Shown: positions 29,834-37,291, counted from the stretch's first letter. The stretch: 37,291 nucleotides of DNA from Solirubrobacteraceae bacterium (GCA_017882465.1 JADGPN010000010.1:1-37291), one strand, 5' to 3'. Numbers and translations: made by a program. The notes: generated by a model from the letters alone, not told the origin.

Positions 29834-31225
29834 TCAATACAGGCGTCCGTAGAGGGTCGGCGCCAGGTGCCGCACGGCGCTGTCTGTGCTGCCGCCGCCT
29901 GACAGCGCCTGCTCCAGCGCCTGCAGGTGCCCTGCCGCCCGCCTCCGCGGGTAGTCGCCGGCCAGGCCACGGGCGGCGAGGAAGGCCCAGTCGCTGGATT
30001 GCAGCGCCAGCAGCTCGCGCACGGCTCGCTCCGGGGCGTCGGTTCCCGCGGCCATCGTCCTCAGCTCGGCCGATCGAGCCTGCCACGCGAGATCGGCCAC
30101 CGCGGGGCCGCTCCAGGTACTCAGATCGCGTCCCTCACCCCAGCTCGTCGTGGGCGCGTGCTCCGGTGCAGGCTCGGGGTTGCGGACGGCGAGCGCGTCG
30201 TCGAGCCCGGTCAGGCCCAGCCCCTGGCGGGCGGACTCCTCGAGCACCTCGCGCAGCCAGTCGACGCCCTCGTACCACCAATGCCCGAGCAGTTCGGTGT
30301 CCAGCGCGCACACACACAGGCCTCCGTCTCGGACGCGCGCGCACACCCGAGCCACAAAGTCGGCGGCGTGCTCGCGCGTCAGCGCCAGCGCCGCCTGGTG
30401 GTCATAGGGCGTGCCGTCGTTGCACCATACGTGATGGTGATGAGCGGTGAGGCGGTGGTAGTCGCGGTAGCCGGGCGCCGACGGATATCCCTGCTCGCTC
30501 CACACCAGCGACATCGTCTGGCGGTCGATCGGCCAGAGGACCGGACCATCGTCGCTGACCAGCGGAGTCAGGTGCCGGGGCGACCCGAGCCCGAACAGGT
30601 CGGTCAGCTCGACGCAGGTCGCTCGGGCTCCCGCCTCCTCGAGCAACGGGTCGAGCCACGACGCGTGGGCGCACTCGGGCAGCCAGAAGCCTCCGGCCCA
30701 GTCGCCGAACCGGCGCCGGTGCGAGGCGATTCCGGTCTGGACCTGCACCGAGGCACCGGCATCGGTGGCCAGCAGTGGAAGCACGGCGTGGGTCGCGGCC
30801 GAGGTCCAGCTCGCGGACGGCGCCAACGCCGCCAGCAGATCGCCGCCGAGCTCCTCGAGCCGGTCCGCCGCGGCGGCGTACTGGGCCGCCGAGCGCTCGA
30901 GCTCCTCGACCAGGCCCGGCTGCCTCGATTCACGGGCGCCGGCGATGTCGCGGCGGTGCGACTCCGGCCTGATCTCACGCAGGAACCGCAGGCAGCGCTC
31001 GAGGGCACGCGGCGCCTCGAGCTGGTCGCACAGCACGGGGGTCAGCGAAAGCGTGATCGGCGCGCGGCCGAGAACCTCGAGCAGGGGCAGATAGCACGTG
31101 GCGATCGCTTCCCATAGCCACTCCTCGCCGAACGGCCACGTCCCGAAGCCCTCGACATAGGGCATGTGCGTATGCAGGACGATGGCCAGCTCGCCCGCGG
31201 GCGCCTTGGCAGCCCGGGTGCTCAC
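29834..31225 (-). CDS. GH57-family glucan branching enzyme-like protein
   Basis: Glycoside hydrolase family 57 proteins of this type form alpha-1,6 branches in glycogen-like glucans. The 463-residue protein has the N-terminal motif IVLHTHMPYVEGFGTWPFGE, the nucleophile motif FWLPEC (Glu about 184) and the acid/base motif ALDTELLGHWWYEG (Asp about 309), so the active site looks complete. The C-terminal helical part is short. I use GTG 31225, which overlaps the methyltransferase stop as GTGA. GTG 31234 is the other option. Coupling with a methyltransferase suggests a methylated glucan as product, but this is inference. Hydrolase activity is a possible alternative. Confidence 0.85.
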   Translation of the reverse strand: MSTRAAKAPAGELAIVLHTHMPYVEGFGTWPFGEEWLWEAIATCYLPLLEVLGRAPITLSLTPVLCDQLEAPRALERCLRFLREIRPESHRRDIAGARESRQPGLVEELERSAAQYAAAADRLEELGGDLLAALAPSASWTSAATHAVLPLLATDAGASVQVQTGIASHRRRFGDWAGGFWLPECAHASWLDPLLEEAGARATCVELTDLFGLGSPRHLTPLVSDDGPVLWPIDRQTMSLVWSEQGYPSAPGYRDYHRLTAHHHHVWCNDGTPYDHQAALALTREHAADFVARVCARVRDGGLCVCALDTELLGHWWYEGVDWLREVLEESARQGLGLTGLDDALAVRNPEPAPEHAPTTSWGEGRDLSTWSGPAVADLAWQARSAELRTMAAGTDAPERAVRELLALQSSDWAFLAARGLAGDYPRRRAAGHLQALEQALSGGGSTDSAVRHLAPTLYGRLY

Positions 31226-31992
31226 GTGCGGCACACGGCCAGGAAGTCGAGCGCAGAGTCCAGGGGCCCGGTTCGGAGAGCGAAGTCGCTGGAGGCGATC
31301 GCCGGGGTGAAGCGGTCGTAGAAGCTGTCGGTGAGACGCAGCCGCTGATGGACCGCATCCCAGCCGAGCTTCAGGCCCAGCTCGTGCACGCGGAGCTTGC
31401 GGGCATGGAAGACCCCCAGCAGCTCGACGCCGGCGAACACCGAACGGCAGAGCTCGTCGTACTCCTCGGCGCGGTATTCCTTGAGGTGCCAGGGATTGTC
31501 GGACTTCACCGCTCCCGGCGGCGCCAGCGTCAGCACATTGGGCGTCGAGATGAAGGCCGTGCCCCCCGGAGACAGGATCGAGCGGAAATGCTCGAGCACC
31601 GCCGTGGGGTCGTGCACGTGCTCAATCGTCTGCAGGAACACGACGGCGTCGTAGGCGGCCTCGCTGCCGTGGGTCTCGACCAGATCGAGCTCAAAGCGGA
31701 GGTTCTGGCGCACGTAGCGGCGGCGGGCGTGCTCATGCGCCTCGGGGTTCGCATCGACGCCGACGACCGAGGCCGCAGACCGCGAGAGCAGCTCGGAGCC
31801 ATAGCCCTCCCCACACGCCATGTCGACCACGCGCAGACTGGCGACCCGCGCCCCGATCCACTCGTAGACCGCCAGATGGCGGCGGTACCAGTAGTTCTCG
31901 GCCGGCACATCCGGGAGCGTGCGCTCGCCCGTCAGCGCGAGCGGCGGCACGCCGCTCGGCTGGTCGCGCTGAACGTGGTCGTTCAATGCCAC
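31222..31992 (-). CDS. Class I SAM-dependent methyltransferase
   Basis: The 256-residue protein contains the SAM-binding motif VVDMACGEGYGSELL (about 56-70), VVGVDANPEAHEHAR, DAVVFLQTIEHVHDP and LSPGGTAFISTPN, the full class I core. It starts with TGERTLPDVPAENYWYRRH, typical of the group found in sugar and polysaccharide clusters. The start GTG 31992 is eight bases after TACCCT (minus strand 32006-32001). The stop overlaps the GH57 start. It is divergent from a second methyltransferase 28 bases away. Confidence 0.85.
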   Translation of the reverse strand: MALNDHVQRDQPSGVPPLALTGERTLPDVPAENYWYRRHLAVYEWIGARVASLRVVDMACGEGYGSELLSRSAASVVGVDANPEAHEHARRRYVRQNLRFELDLVETHGSEAAYDAVVFLQTIEHVHDPTAVLEHFRSILSPGGTAFISTPNVLTLAPPGAVKSDNPWHLKEYRAEEYDELCRSVFAGVELLGVFHARKLRVHELGLKLGWDAVHQRLRLTDSFYDRFTPAIASSDFALRTGPLDSALDFLAVCRT

Positions 31993-32000
31993 AGCAGGAC

Positions 32001-32010
32001 AGGGTATTGT
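32001..32010. promoter_or_regulatory. Back-to-back -10 boxes of two divergent methyltransferase genes
   Basis: AGGGTATTGT reads TACCCT on the minus strand (32006-32001, eight bases before GTG 31992) and TATTGT on the plus strand (32005-32010, ten bases before ATG 32021). The two boxes share the central TA, so one open DNA bubble could serve both leaderless genes. Confidence 0.5.
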
Positions 32011-32020
32011 GCGCCGCGCC

Positions 32021-32947
32021 ATGGAGGCGCTTCGAAGTGCGGACGAGATCCGCGACGTGAACACCAGGTACCACGATGTTGCAGCGTCGAGCTACGACTC
32101 CAAGTGGGGCATCGACTTCGGCGCCATCGGACAGGCGCAGGTGCTCGGCAAGCTCCGCAAGCTTGTCGGGCCCGAACTCGACGAGGGCTACGGGCGCGCG
32201 CTCGAGATCGGCGCCGGCACCGGCTACTTCAGCCTCAACCTGCTTCAGGCCGGCGTGGTGCTCGAGGCCACCTGCACCGACATCTCGCCGGGGATGGTCA
32301 CCACCCTGGGCGCCAACGCCGAGCGTCTGGGCCTCAATGTCAGAACCGCGCGCGCCGACGCCGAGTCACTCCCGTTCCCCGATTCCAGCTTCGACCTCGT
32401 GCTCGGTCACGCGGTGCTTCACCACCTGCCCGATCTGAGGCGGGCATTCGCCGAGTTCCATCGCGTGCTCCGGCCCGGGGGCAGGATCGTGTTCGCCGGC
32501 GAGCCGTCGCGAATCGGAGATCGCCTCGCTGCCGTGCCCAAGCGCAGCGCCACCGCGCTCGCCCCGCTGTGGAGGCGCCTGCTGGGCGCCGCACAGGCGC
32601 CACCGCGAGGAGGCCTCGGCTCAGCCGATCAGGTCGATCACGACCTTGAGCGCTGCGTCGACATCCACGCCTTTGCCCCCAGTGACCTCGGGCGCCTCGC
32701 GCGCCGCGCCGGATTCACCTCCGTGCAGGTGCGCGGCGAGGAGCTGGTCGCGAACTGGTTCGGGTGGTTCAACCGCGCTCTCGAGGGGACGGCCGCCCCC
32801 GACGAGGTGCCGCTGCTCTGGCGGCGCTACGCCTATCACGGCTACCTGCTGCTGCAGCGGCTCGACGAGGGCGTATTCGAGCCGCTGCTGCCACCGGCGA
32901 TCTTCTACAACCTGCTGGTCACGGCCCGCCGTGGCCGCCGGCCGTGA
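32021..32947 (+). CDS. Class I SAM-dependent methyltransferase (Methyltransf_11 type)
   Basis: The 308-residue protein shows motif I ALEIGAGTGYFSLNLLQ (about 60-76), CTDISPGMVTTLG, DAESLPFPDSSFDLVLGHA and LRPGGRIVFAGEP. The N-terminal half is the SAM domain. The C-terminal 120 residues, beginning QVDHDLERCVDIHAFAPSDL, probably shape the substrate pocket and are long for the family. It resembles lipid or polyketide-type methyltransferases, but the substrate is unknown. I choose ATG 32021. GTG 32009 lies inside the -10 box region. The GH57/methyltransferase pair is transcribed away from the same point. Confidence 0.83.
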   Translation: MEALRSADEIRDVNTRYHDVAASSYDSKWGIDFGAIGQAQVLGKLRKLVGPELDEGYGRALEIGAGTGYFSLNLLQAGVVLEATCTDISPGMVTTLGANAERLGLNVRTARADAESLPFPDSSFDLVLGHAVLHHLPDLRRAFAEFHRVLRPGGRIVFAGEPSRIGDRLAAVPKRSATALAPLWRRLLGAAQAPPRGGLGSADQVDHDLERCVDIHAFAPSDLGRLARRAGFTSVQVRGEELVANWFGWFNRALEGTAAPDEVPLLWRRYAYHGYLLLQRLDEGVFEPLLPPAIFYNLLVTARRGRRP

Positions 32948-33111
32948 ATGCCCGACCGCCTGGGCTCCTCTGTTCGAGCACCGCAGCCGCGAAGGACCTC
33001 GGGCGCATCGACGATGCCGTGTCGGTGTGTGGTGCATCCACGGCGCGCGCCGCGCGGCCTGGGACCAGGCGGCGCTGTTCTGGAGCTCGATTCCACGCTG
33101 CCATCGCGCCC

Positions 33112-33117
33112 TAGACT
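33112..33117 (+). promoter_or_regulatory. TAGACT -10 box before the Lon N-domain gene
   Basis: TAGACT, seven bases before the GTG at 33125. The 177 bases between the methyltransferase stop and this start otherwise hold an open frame without family likeness. Confidence 0.45.
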
Positions 33118-33124
33118 GATCAGG

Positions 33125-33751
33125 GTGCCGGACCGGCTGTCGCACGACTTCCCGCTCTTCCCGCTCGGCCTCGTCGCACTCCCGGGAGAGCTGATCCCGC
33201 TCCACATCTTCGAGGAGCGCTACAAGACGATGATGGACGAATGCCTGCGCGAGGAGCGCGAGTTTGGAATCCTGTGGATGTCCGATGACGGTCTCAAGCA
33301 CGTGGGCTGCGCATGCGAGATCGAACGCGTGCTGGAGCGCATGGACGACGGCCGCATGAACCTCCTCACCCGCGGCACGCGACCGTTCCGTGTCGTGCAG
33401 CGCCAGGGTCATCTGGCGTATCCGGCCGGAGTCGTCGAGTTCGTCGAGGACCGCCTTGAGGACCCCGACGCGGCGCTGGCCTCGACCGCGCGCGAGGTCT
33501 ACGGCGACCTGGTGCGCAGGGCGACCGACCAGGAGCCCGATCCCGAGGAGCTCGAGCGTTTGAGCGCCTACGCGATGGCGGCCACCGTCGACTTCGGCCT
33601 CGACGCCAAGCAGGGCCTGCTCGACCTCCGCTCTGAGAATGCGCGGATGCGCCTGGTGACCAGGCTCTTCCGCGCCGCGCTGAAGCGGCTCGACTTCGTC
33701 GACCGAGCCGAGGCGCGGGCCAAGTCCAACGGCAAGGTCAGGTTCGGGTAG
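33125..33751 (+). CDS. Lon protease N-terminal substrate-binding domain protein
   Basis: A 208-residue stand-alone LON domain: FPLFPLGLVALPGELIPLHIFEERY (first strand block, about 9-32), EFGILWMSD, GCACEIERVLERMDDGRMNL and a helical C-terminal half. There is no ATPase or protease domain. Such proteins (YcaP-type, PF02190) are widespread, and their role is unclear. They may present substrates or act in stress. The start GTG 33125 fits family beginnings. An ATG at 32948 would add 59 residues of unlikely composition. It converges with the lipoprotein gene 24 bases away. Confidence 0.88.
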   Translation: MPDRLSHDFPLFPLGLVALPGELIPLHIFEERYKTMMDECLREEREFGILWMSDDGLKHVGCACEIERVLERMDDGRMNLLTRGTRPFRVVQRQGHLAYPAGVVEFVEDRLEDPDAALASTAREVYGDLVRRATDQEPDPEELERLSAYAMAATVDFGLDAKQGLLDLRSENARMRLVTRLFRAALKRLDFVDRAEARAKSNGKVRFG

Positions 33752-33775
33752 GGCACTGCGGGGCGCCGCGGCCCA

Positions 33776-34204
33776 CTAGGACTGCAGGCCGCAGGGTCCC
33801 TGCGCAGCCGCCAGCGCGAACGCTTCGGCCTGCGTGAGCTCCGAGCGCCCGTGGGCCGAGATGTCGCTGAACACGACCGCGCCCTGCTGCAGGCGGACGC
33901 TGTAGGAGAACACGCTCCCGCGGGCACCGCCGAACCGGAGGTTGGACTGGGCATCGCCGGCCAGCCCATCCGCGATCGTCCGGGCCTGGATCAGCAGCGC
34001 ATCGGACAGGGGCTTGGCCGGCCCGCCGTTGCAGCGAATCGTGCCCCCGTCGTTGACGACCAGCGTCAGCTTGGGCCCCTCGCCGGTCCGGGTCAGCGAG
34101 AACAGGTCCGGCGAGGCCACCTGCAGGCCGCAGCCCGCGAGCATGATCACCAGGGCGCAGGCTGCGCCGATGGCGTAGTGGCGGGTCTCAGGTCGCCGGC
34201 GCAC
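33776..34204 (-). CDS. Lipoprotein of unknown function
   Basis: The 142-residue protein has an N-terminal positive region, a hydrophobic segment (AIGAACALVIM) and a lipobox LAGC with the cysteine at about 25, so it is probably lipid-anchored outside the membrane. The mature part includes LTLVVNDGGTIRCNGGPAKP and LRFGGARGSVFSYSVRLQQG and ends in a cysteine-containing PCGLQS. I recognise no family. The start GTG 34204 has no clear ribosome site. It is divergent from uppP. Confidence 0.72.
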   Translation of the reverse strand: MRRRPETRHYAIGAACALVIMLAGCGLQVASPDLFSLTRTGEGPKLTLVVNDGGTIRCNGGPAKPLSDALLIQARTIADGLAGDAQSNLRFGGARGSVFSYSVRLQQGAVVFSDISAHGRSELTQAEAFALAAAQGPCGLQS

Positions 34205-34283
34205 GATGGAGGCATCGTGCCGGATCGGGTGCTCCGGCTGCGCGGGGGCCGCTCGGCTGGGGCCGTGCCGGGGTTCGCGCGGC

Positions 34284-34433
34284 TATCATCTGCGCCGGCT
34301 CGGAAGCCGGCGAGGCTCCTGGCTTTGAGTGCAGACTCCGCATCCTGGACGAGATCCAGGCTGGGGGCGGGGCTGCGTTGAGCTTTCGTTCGATCCGATG
34401 ACGCGCGGCCCACCGCGTTTACCCCCAGCACCC
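34284..34433 (+). promoter_or_regulatory. uppP promoter candidate and structured leader
   Basis: TATCAT at 34284-34289 could be a -10 box. The following leader of about 135 bases contains GCCGGC-TCGGAA-GCCGGC (about 34294-34311) and CCTGGA-CGAGA-TCCAGG (about 34343-34359), two stable hairpins, and then a G-rich run. No known riboswitch class was recognised. Confidence 0.35.
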
Positions 34434-35303
34434 ATGCACGACTTGATCAGTTACTTCCAGGCGATCGTGCTCGGACTTCTCCAGGGAGTGTCCGAGCTGT
34501 TCCCCATCTCGAGCCTCGGCCACGCGGTCGTCGTGCCTCGGCTGCTGGGCTGGAACATCCACCAGAACGATCAGTACTTCCTGTCCTTCCTGGTCGCGGT
34601 GCATCTGGCCACGGCGATCGTCCTGCTCGGGTTCTTCTGGCAGGACTGGAAGCGGATCGTGCTCGGGATCGGCCGCTCCCTGCGCGACCGGGAGATCACC
34701 GACGCGGACGCCAAACTCGGCTGGCTCCTGGTCGTGGGCACGATCCCGGCCGGCATCCTGGGGCTAACGCTGCAGGACCCGCTGCGCAAGCTGTTCGCGT
34801 CTCCCACCTTGGCCGCGTTCTTCATCTTCATCAACGGGCTGATCCTGTTCGGGGCCGAGCGGCTGCGGACCCACGCGCCAGGCGCGCCCGAGGATGAGCC
34901 CGACGAGGACAACCGGATCGCCGATCGCGTCTCGTGGAAGCAGTCAGTGAGCGTCGGCGCCTCGCAGGCGCTGGCTCTGATCCCCGGGATCTCTCGCTCC
35001 GGCGTGACCATGAGCGGCGGCCTTCTGGTCGGCCTCAACAACGAGGACGCCGCCAAGTTCGCCTTCTTGCTCGCCACTCCGATCATTGGCGCCGCCGCGC
35101 TGCTCAAGATCCCCGAGCTGCTCGGTCCTCAGGGCAACGGAGTGCGCAGCCAGGCCTTGGTCGCGGCCATCTGCGCGGCGATCAGCGCGTACCTTTCGAT
35201 CCGTTTCCTGATGCGCTATTTCGAGACCCAGCGACTGACTCCGTTCGCTGTGTACTGCACACTGGTCGGGGCAGCCCTGACAATCGGCTTCATCCTCACC
35301 TGA
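34434..35303 (+). CDS. uppP: Undecaprenyl-diphosphatase (bacitracin resistance, BacA/UppP type)
   Basis: It recycles the lipid carrier undecaprenyl diphosphate to the monophosphate used by MraY and WecA. The 289-residue polytopic protein has the two catalytic regions: GVSELFPISSLGH (E21, S26-S27, H30) and PGISRSGVTM (184-193, R188). A charged loop near 150-165 (EDEPDEDN) is longer than usual. The ATG 34434 fits the family start. The frame is open 35 codons further. No clear ribosome site. The wecA-like gene at 7100 would use its product. Confidence 0.94.
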   Translation: MHDLISYFQAIVLGLLQGVSELFPISSLGHAVVVPRLLGWNIHQNDQYFLSFLVAVHLATAIVLLGFFWQDWKRIVLGIGRSLRDREITDADAKLGWLLVVGTIPAGILGLTLQDPLRKLFASPTLAAFFIFINGLILFGAERLRTHAPGAPEDEPDEDNRIADRVSWKQSVSVGASQALALIPGISRSGVTMSGGLLVGLNNEDAAKFAFLLATPIIGAAALLKIPELLGPQGNGVRSQALVAAICAAISAYLSIRFLMRYFETQRLTPFAVYCTLVGAALTIGFILT

Positions 35304-35327
35304 TCGGCCCAGACGCGGAGACGCTCC

Positions 35328-35576
35328 ATGACCAAGAACCGGCAGCTCATCATCCCCGCCGTGATCCTCGGCATCGTCCTGATCGTGATCGCGATCATCT
35401 ACTGGGTGTCGACCGCGAATGGTCTGCCCAGCTTCTTCCCCGGCCACCAGGCCGGGTCCAGCACCCATCACGTCAAGCACGGAATCGCCGCCTTCCTACT
35501 CGGCATCGCCTGCTTCGTCTTCGCCTGGTTCCAGAGCGGGCCGACGCGGAGCACGGCAGGCACCGCAGCCAAGTGA
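35328..35576 (+). CDS. Small two-helix membrane protein, function unknown
   Basis: An 82-residue protein with helix 1 at about 7-27 (LIIPAVILGIVLIVIAIIYW), a loop with FPGHQAGSSTHHVKHG and helix 2 at about 51-68 (AAFLLGIACFVFAWFQSG), and a polar tail. The loop histidines are notable, but I know no family with them. GGAG is nine bases before the ATG. It lies 24 bases behind uppP and is probably in the same mRNA. Confidence 0.75.
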   Translation: MTKNRQLIIPAVILGIVLIVIAIIYWVSTANGLPSFFPGHQAGSSTHHVKHGIAAFLLGIACFVFAWFQSGPTRSTAGTAAK

Positions 35577-35613
35577 TCGGGCGACGCGGCGCCGGCGCTC
35601 GGCCGGGACCGTG

Positions 35614-37125
35614 TCAGTGGCGCCGAGAGACCTCGGCGCTGACCACGAACGACGCACCGCCGCGGCGAGGATCGCCGCCGCCCGAGAACGCGCCCGAGCG
35701 GTCGCGCTCGACCGCCTGAGCCCCGCCGAAGAACAGGTTGCGGTCTCGGAACCGCCCGATCGCGCGTCCCGCCACCTCGAGCGTCGAGGTGTCGACCCCT
35801 GGCTCGGCGTAGATGACTCCATCCTCGAAGTGGACCCGCGGCGCCTCGATCGCGGGGCCGGCCCGGAGCCCGTCGTCGATCACGTGCACGATCGTCTGCA
35901 GGATCGCCGAGCGGATCCGGTTCGAACCGGCGCTGCCGACCACCAACTCCGCCGCCCCGTCATACAGCACGACCGTGGGCGCCATCATGCTGGGCAGCCT
36001 GCGGCCGGGCGGGAAGCGGTGGAACCCGAGCGGGTTGAGGTCCTGCTCGCCGAGCATGTTGTTGAGGTGGACGCCGGTCCCCGGCACCACCTCGCCTGAG
36101 CACGAGCCGTTCGAGCACGTGACCGAGCATGCCCATCCGTCGCGGTCGATGACCGAGATGTGCGTGGTCGAGCCGAGCGGGCCACCGGCGAGGAAGCGCT
36201 CGCCGAATCCCGGCTCGCTCAGGCCGGCGAGGAAGTCAGGCGTGCGCTCCGCCTGCGCCTGCTCCATCACCTCGACGATGCGCTCGACCGTCGGCGCAGC
36301 CCCGTCGGTCTCGAGCAGCGACAGCGCGTGGGCGATCAGGATTCCCCCGGCCGACGGCGGCGGATTGGTCACCACCTCGCGGCCGCGGTAGGGGACCCGC
36401 ACCGGCTCGCGGTCGATCACCGCGTAGGCCCCGAGGTCCTCCCGGGTGAGCATTCCTCCGCGCCGGGACGTCCAGTCGACGATCTTCTCGGCGATGTCGC
36501 CGGTGTAGAACGGCGCCGCTCCCTCCGCTCCGAGCCGCTCCAGCGCATCGCCCAGCTCGGGCTGGCGCCACACCTCGCCCTCCCGGAGAACGTGCCCGGC
36601 GGGCGCGAACAGGGCCGCGCATTCGGGAGTTGCAGTCACGATGTCGGACAGGATCTCGACCACGTAGGCCTGCTGTGCGCTGAGCGCCACCCCGTCACGG
36701 GCCAGCGCCGCGGCGGGCTGGGCCAGCTCGGACAGCGGCATGCGACCGAAGCGCTCGGCCGCCTCGCACAGGCCGGCCGGGACGCCATAGGCCCCCACTG
36801 AGGCAGCTCCGATGTTGAACACCTGGATCGCGTCGCCGAACGACACGCTGATCGGCACCAGCTCGGCGCGACCCTCGTGACCGGCTCCCCGCCCCGGCGC
36901 CTCGACGAAGAAGTCCAGCAGCGTCGGCGCCTGCTCGGGCGCGACCACCAGCATGTACCCGCCGGCGCCGAGGCCGGTCAGCAGCGGCTCGCACACGAAC
37001 GACGCGAGCATCGCCCCGATCGCCGCATCCACGGCATTACCGCCCTCGCGCAATACCCGTGCCCCGGTCTCAGCCGTCACCGCGTGACCAGCGGCGATGA
37101 CTCCTAGCTCGGGGGCACGCGGCAT
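35614..37125 (-). CDS. Gamma-glutamyltransferase family protein without signal peptide
   Basis: GGT enzymes cleave glutathione and other gamma-glutamyl compounds and mature by self-cleavage before a threonine. The 503-residue protein has GGNAVDAAIGAML (about 28-40), GLGAGGYMLV, TNPPPSAGG, and at the processing point GGPLGSTTHISVIDRDG with T320 as likely nucleophile, followed by PGTGVHLNNM and PSMMAPTVV. Chains of about 319 and 184 residues would result. Most GGTs are exported, but here the N-terminus MPRAPELGVIAAGHAV is not a signal peptide. Start ATG 37125 is supported by TACCGT nine bases upstream. GTG 37134 would lie next to that box. Confidence 0.9.
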   Translation of the reverse strand: MPRAPELGVIAAGHAVTAETGARVLREGGNAVDAAIGAMLASFVCEPLLTGLGAGGYMLVVAPEQAPTLLDFFVEAPGRGAGHEGRAELVPISVSFGDAIQVFNIGAASVGAYGVPAGLCEAAERFGRMPLSELAQPAAALARDGVALSAQQAYVVEILSDIVTATPECAALFAPAGHVLREGEVWRQPELGDALERLGAEGAAPFYTGDIAEKIVDWTSRRGGMLTREDLGAYAVIDREPVRVPYRGREVVTNPPPSAGGILIAHALSLLETDGAAPTVERIVEVMEQAQAERTPDFLAGLSEPGFGERFLAGGPLGSTTHISVIDRDGWACSVTCSNGSCSGEVVPGTGVHLNNMLGEQDLNPLGFHRFPPGRRLPSMMAPTVVLYDGAAELVVGSAGSNRIRSAILQTIVHVIDDGLRAGPAIEAPRVHFEDGVIYAEPGVDTSTLEVAGRAIGRFRDRNLFFGGAQAVERDRSGAFSGGGDPRRGGASFVVSAEVSRRH

Positions 37126-37134
37126 CGGGCCCAC

Positions 37135-37140
37135 ACGGTA
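37135..37140 (-). promoter_or_regulatory. TACCGT -10 box before the GGT-like gene
   Basis: TACCGT on the minus strand, nine bases before ATG 37125, in the 46-base space behind the partial gene at the right edge. Confidence 0.4.
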
Positions 37141-37171
37141 GCGAGCGGCTCGACGGGCCAGTGAAGCCGGG

Positions 37172-37291
37172 TCAGCGCCGGGGGATGAATTCGGGCACGT
37201 CGAGCTCGAGCGGCGATGAGCTGCCCGTCCGCTCGCGAGCCCTCGTCACCCTCGGCTCGCCGCGCGGCTCGCGCAGCGAGGACCGGTCCCG
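37172..37291 (-). CDS. C-terminal end of a protein resembling FtsZ (partial)
   Basis: Thirty-nine codons enter from the right edge and end with TGA at 37172. The text is a charged, low-complexity linker (RTGSSSPLE) closing with LELDVPEFIPRR. Cell-division protein FtsZ ends in such a linker plus a short conserved tail (D-[IV]-P-x-F-[LI]-x-R-R) that binds FtsA, SepF and ZipA, so this is probably the ftsZ 3' end. The GTPase part lies outside, so the call rests on the tail alone. Confidence 0.6.
   Translation of the reverse strand, partial: RDRSSLREPRGEPRVTRARERTGSSSPLELDVPEFIPRR

Noticed and set aside
34290-34370. tRNA or known riboswitch before uppP
   Set aside because: The two hairpins do not build a cloverleaf, no CCA-side acceptor stem or T-loop was found, and the sequence did not match a riboswitch core I know.

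Overview
The window is a gene-dense, GC-rich stretch (about two thirds G+C) from a chromosome, most likely of a deep-branching actinobacterium of the Thermoleophilia/Solirubrobacterales type. That placement is inference. It rests on base composition, many GTG/TTG starts, probable leaderless mRNAs, the block rpmE - DUF1385 - prfA - prmC - tsaC - glyA - wecA - atp genes, an ETF/acyl-CoA catabolic set and a MauE/MauD-type cluster. No rRNA, tRNA, CRISPR array, transposase or phage gene was recognised, and no gene-free stretch exceeds about 300 bases.

Left part (1-14140, all minus strand). The head of the ATP synthase operon (two small membrane genes, atpB, atpE running off the edge) is followed in map order by an MprF/LysX-like aminoacyl-lipid synthase, a MerR regulator, an MFS exporter and a Ca2+/H+ antiporter. 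Next come the conserved housekeeping genes wecA-like, glyA, tsaC, prmC, prfA, a CsbD stress protein, a DUF1385 membrane protein and rpmE. As I remember the mycobacterial and Bacillus maps, the prfA-to-atp order is widely conserved, so the four exporter/envelope genes between wecA and atp look like an insertion into an old neighbourhood.

Middle (14238-24839). A secreted CARDB-like protein is followed by the electron-transfer operon etfB-etfA-ETF:quinone oxidoreductase (minus), a free-standing B12-binding mutase domain, a HAD phosphatase overlapping a thiolase (minus), and leucyl aminopeptidase and acyl-CoA dehydrogenase (plus). The dehydrogenase would pass electrons to ETF and then, through the quinone oxidoreductase, to the respiratory chain. 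The oxidoreductase lacks one of the four usual Fe-S cysteines.

Right part (24833-37291). The most unusual locus is a tightly overlapping minus-strand operon (28071-25097) directly behind meaB. It holds a MauE-like membrane protein, a Tat-exported 18-cysteine protein resembling methylamine dehydrogenase light chain, a MauD-like membrane thioredoxin, a 26-codon hydrophobic micro-ORF, a polytopic membrane protein and a small soluble protein. There is no heavy chain or MauG nearby, and the second cofactor tryptophan is missing. This looks like a disulfide-protein export and maturation system separated from methylamine oxidation. Then follow a hexapeptide acyltransferase, a GH57 glucan enzyme coupled to a methyltransferase, a second divergent methyltransferase sharing its promoter region, a Lon N-domain protein, a lipoprotein, uppP, a small membrane protein, gamma-glutamyltransferase and the 3' end of what looks like ftsZ.

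Regulatory signals seen include a stress-sigma (GTTT-N15-GGGTA) promoter before csbD, palindromic operator candidates before the MFS-merR and etf operons, and TAnnnT boxes 7-10 bases before about ten start codons.
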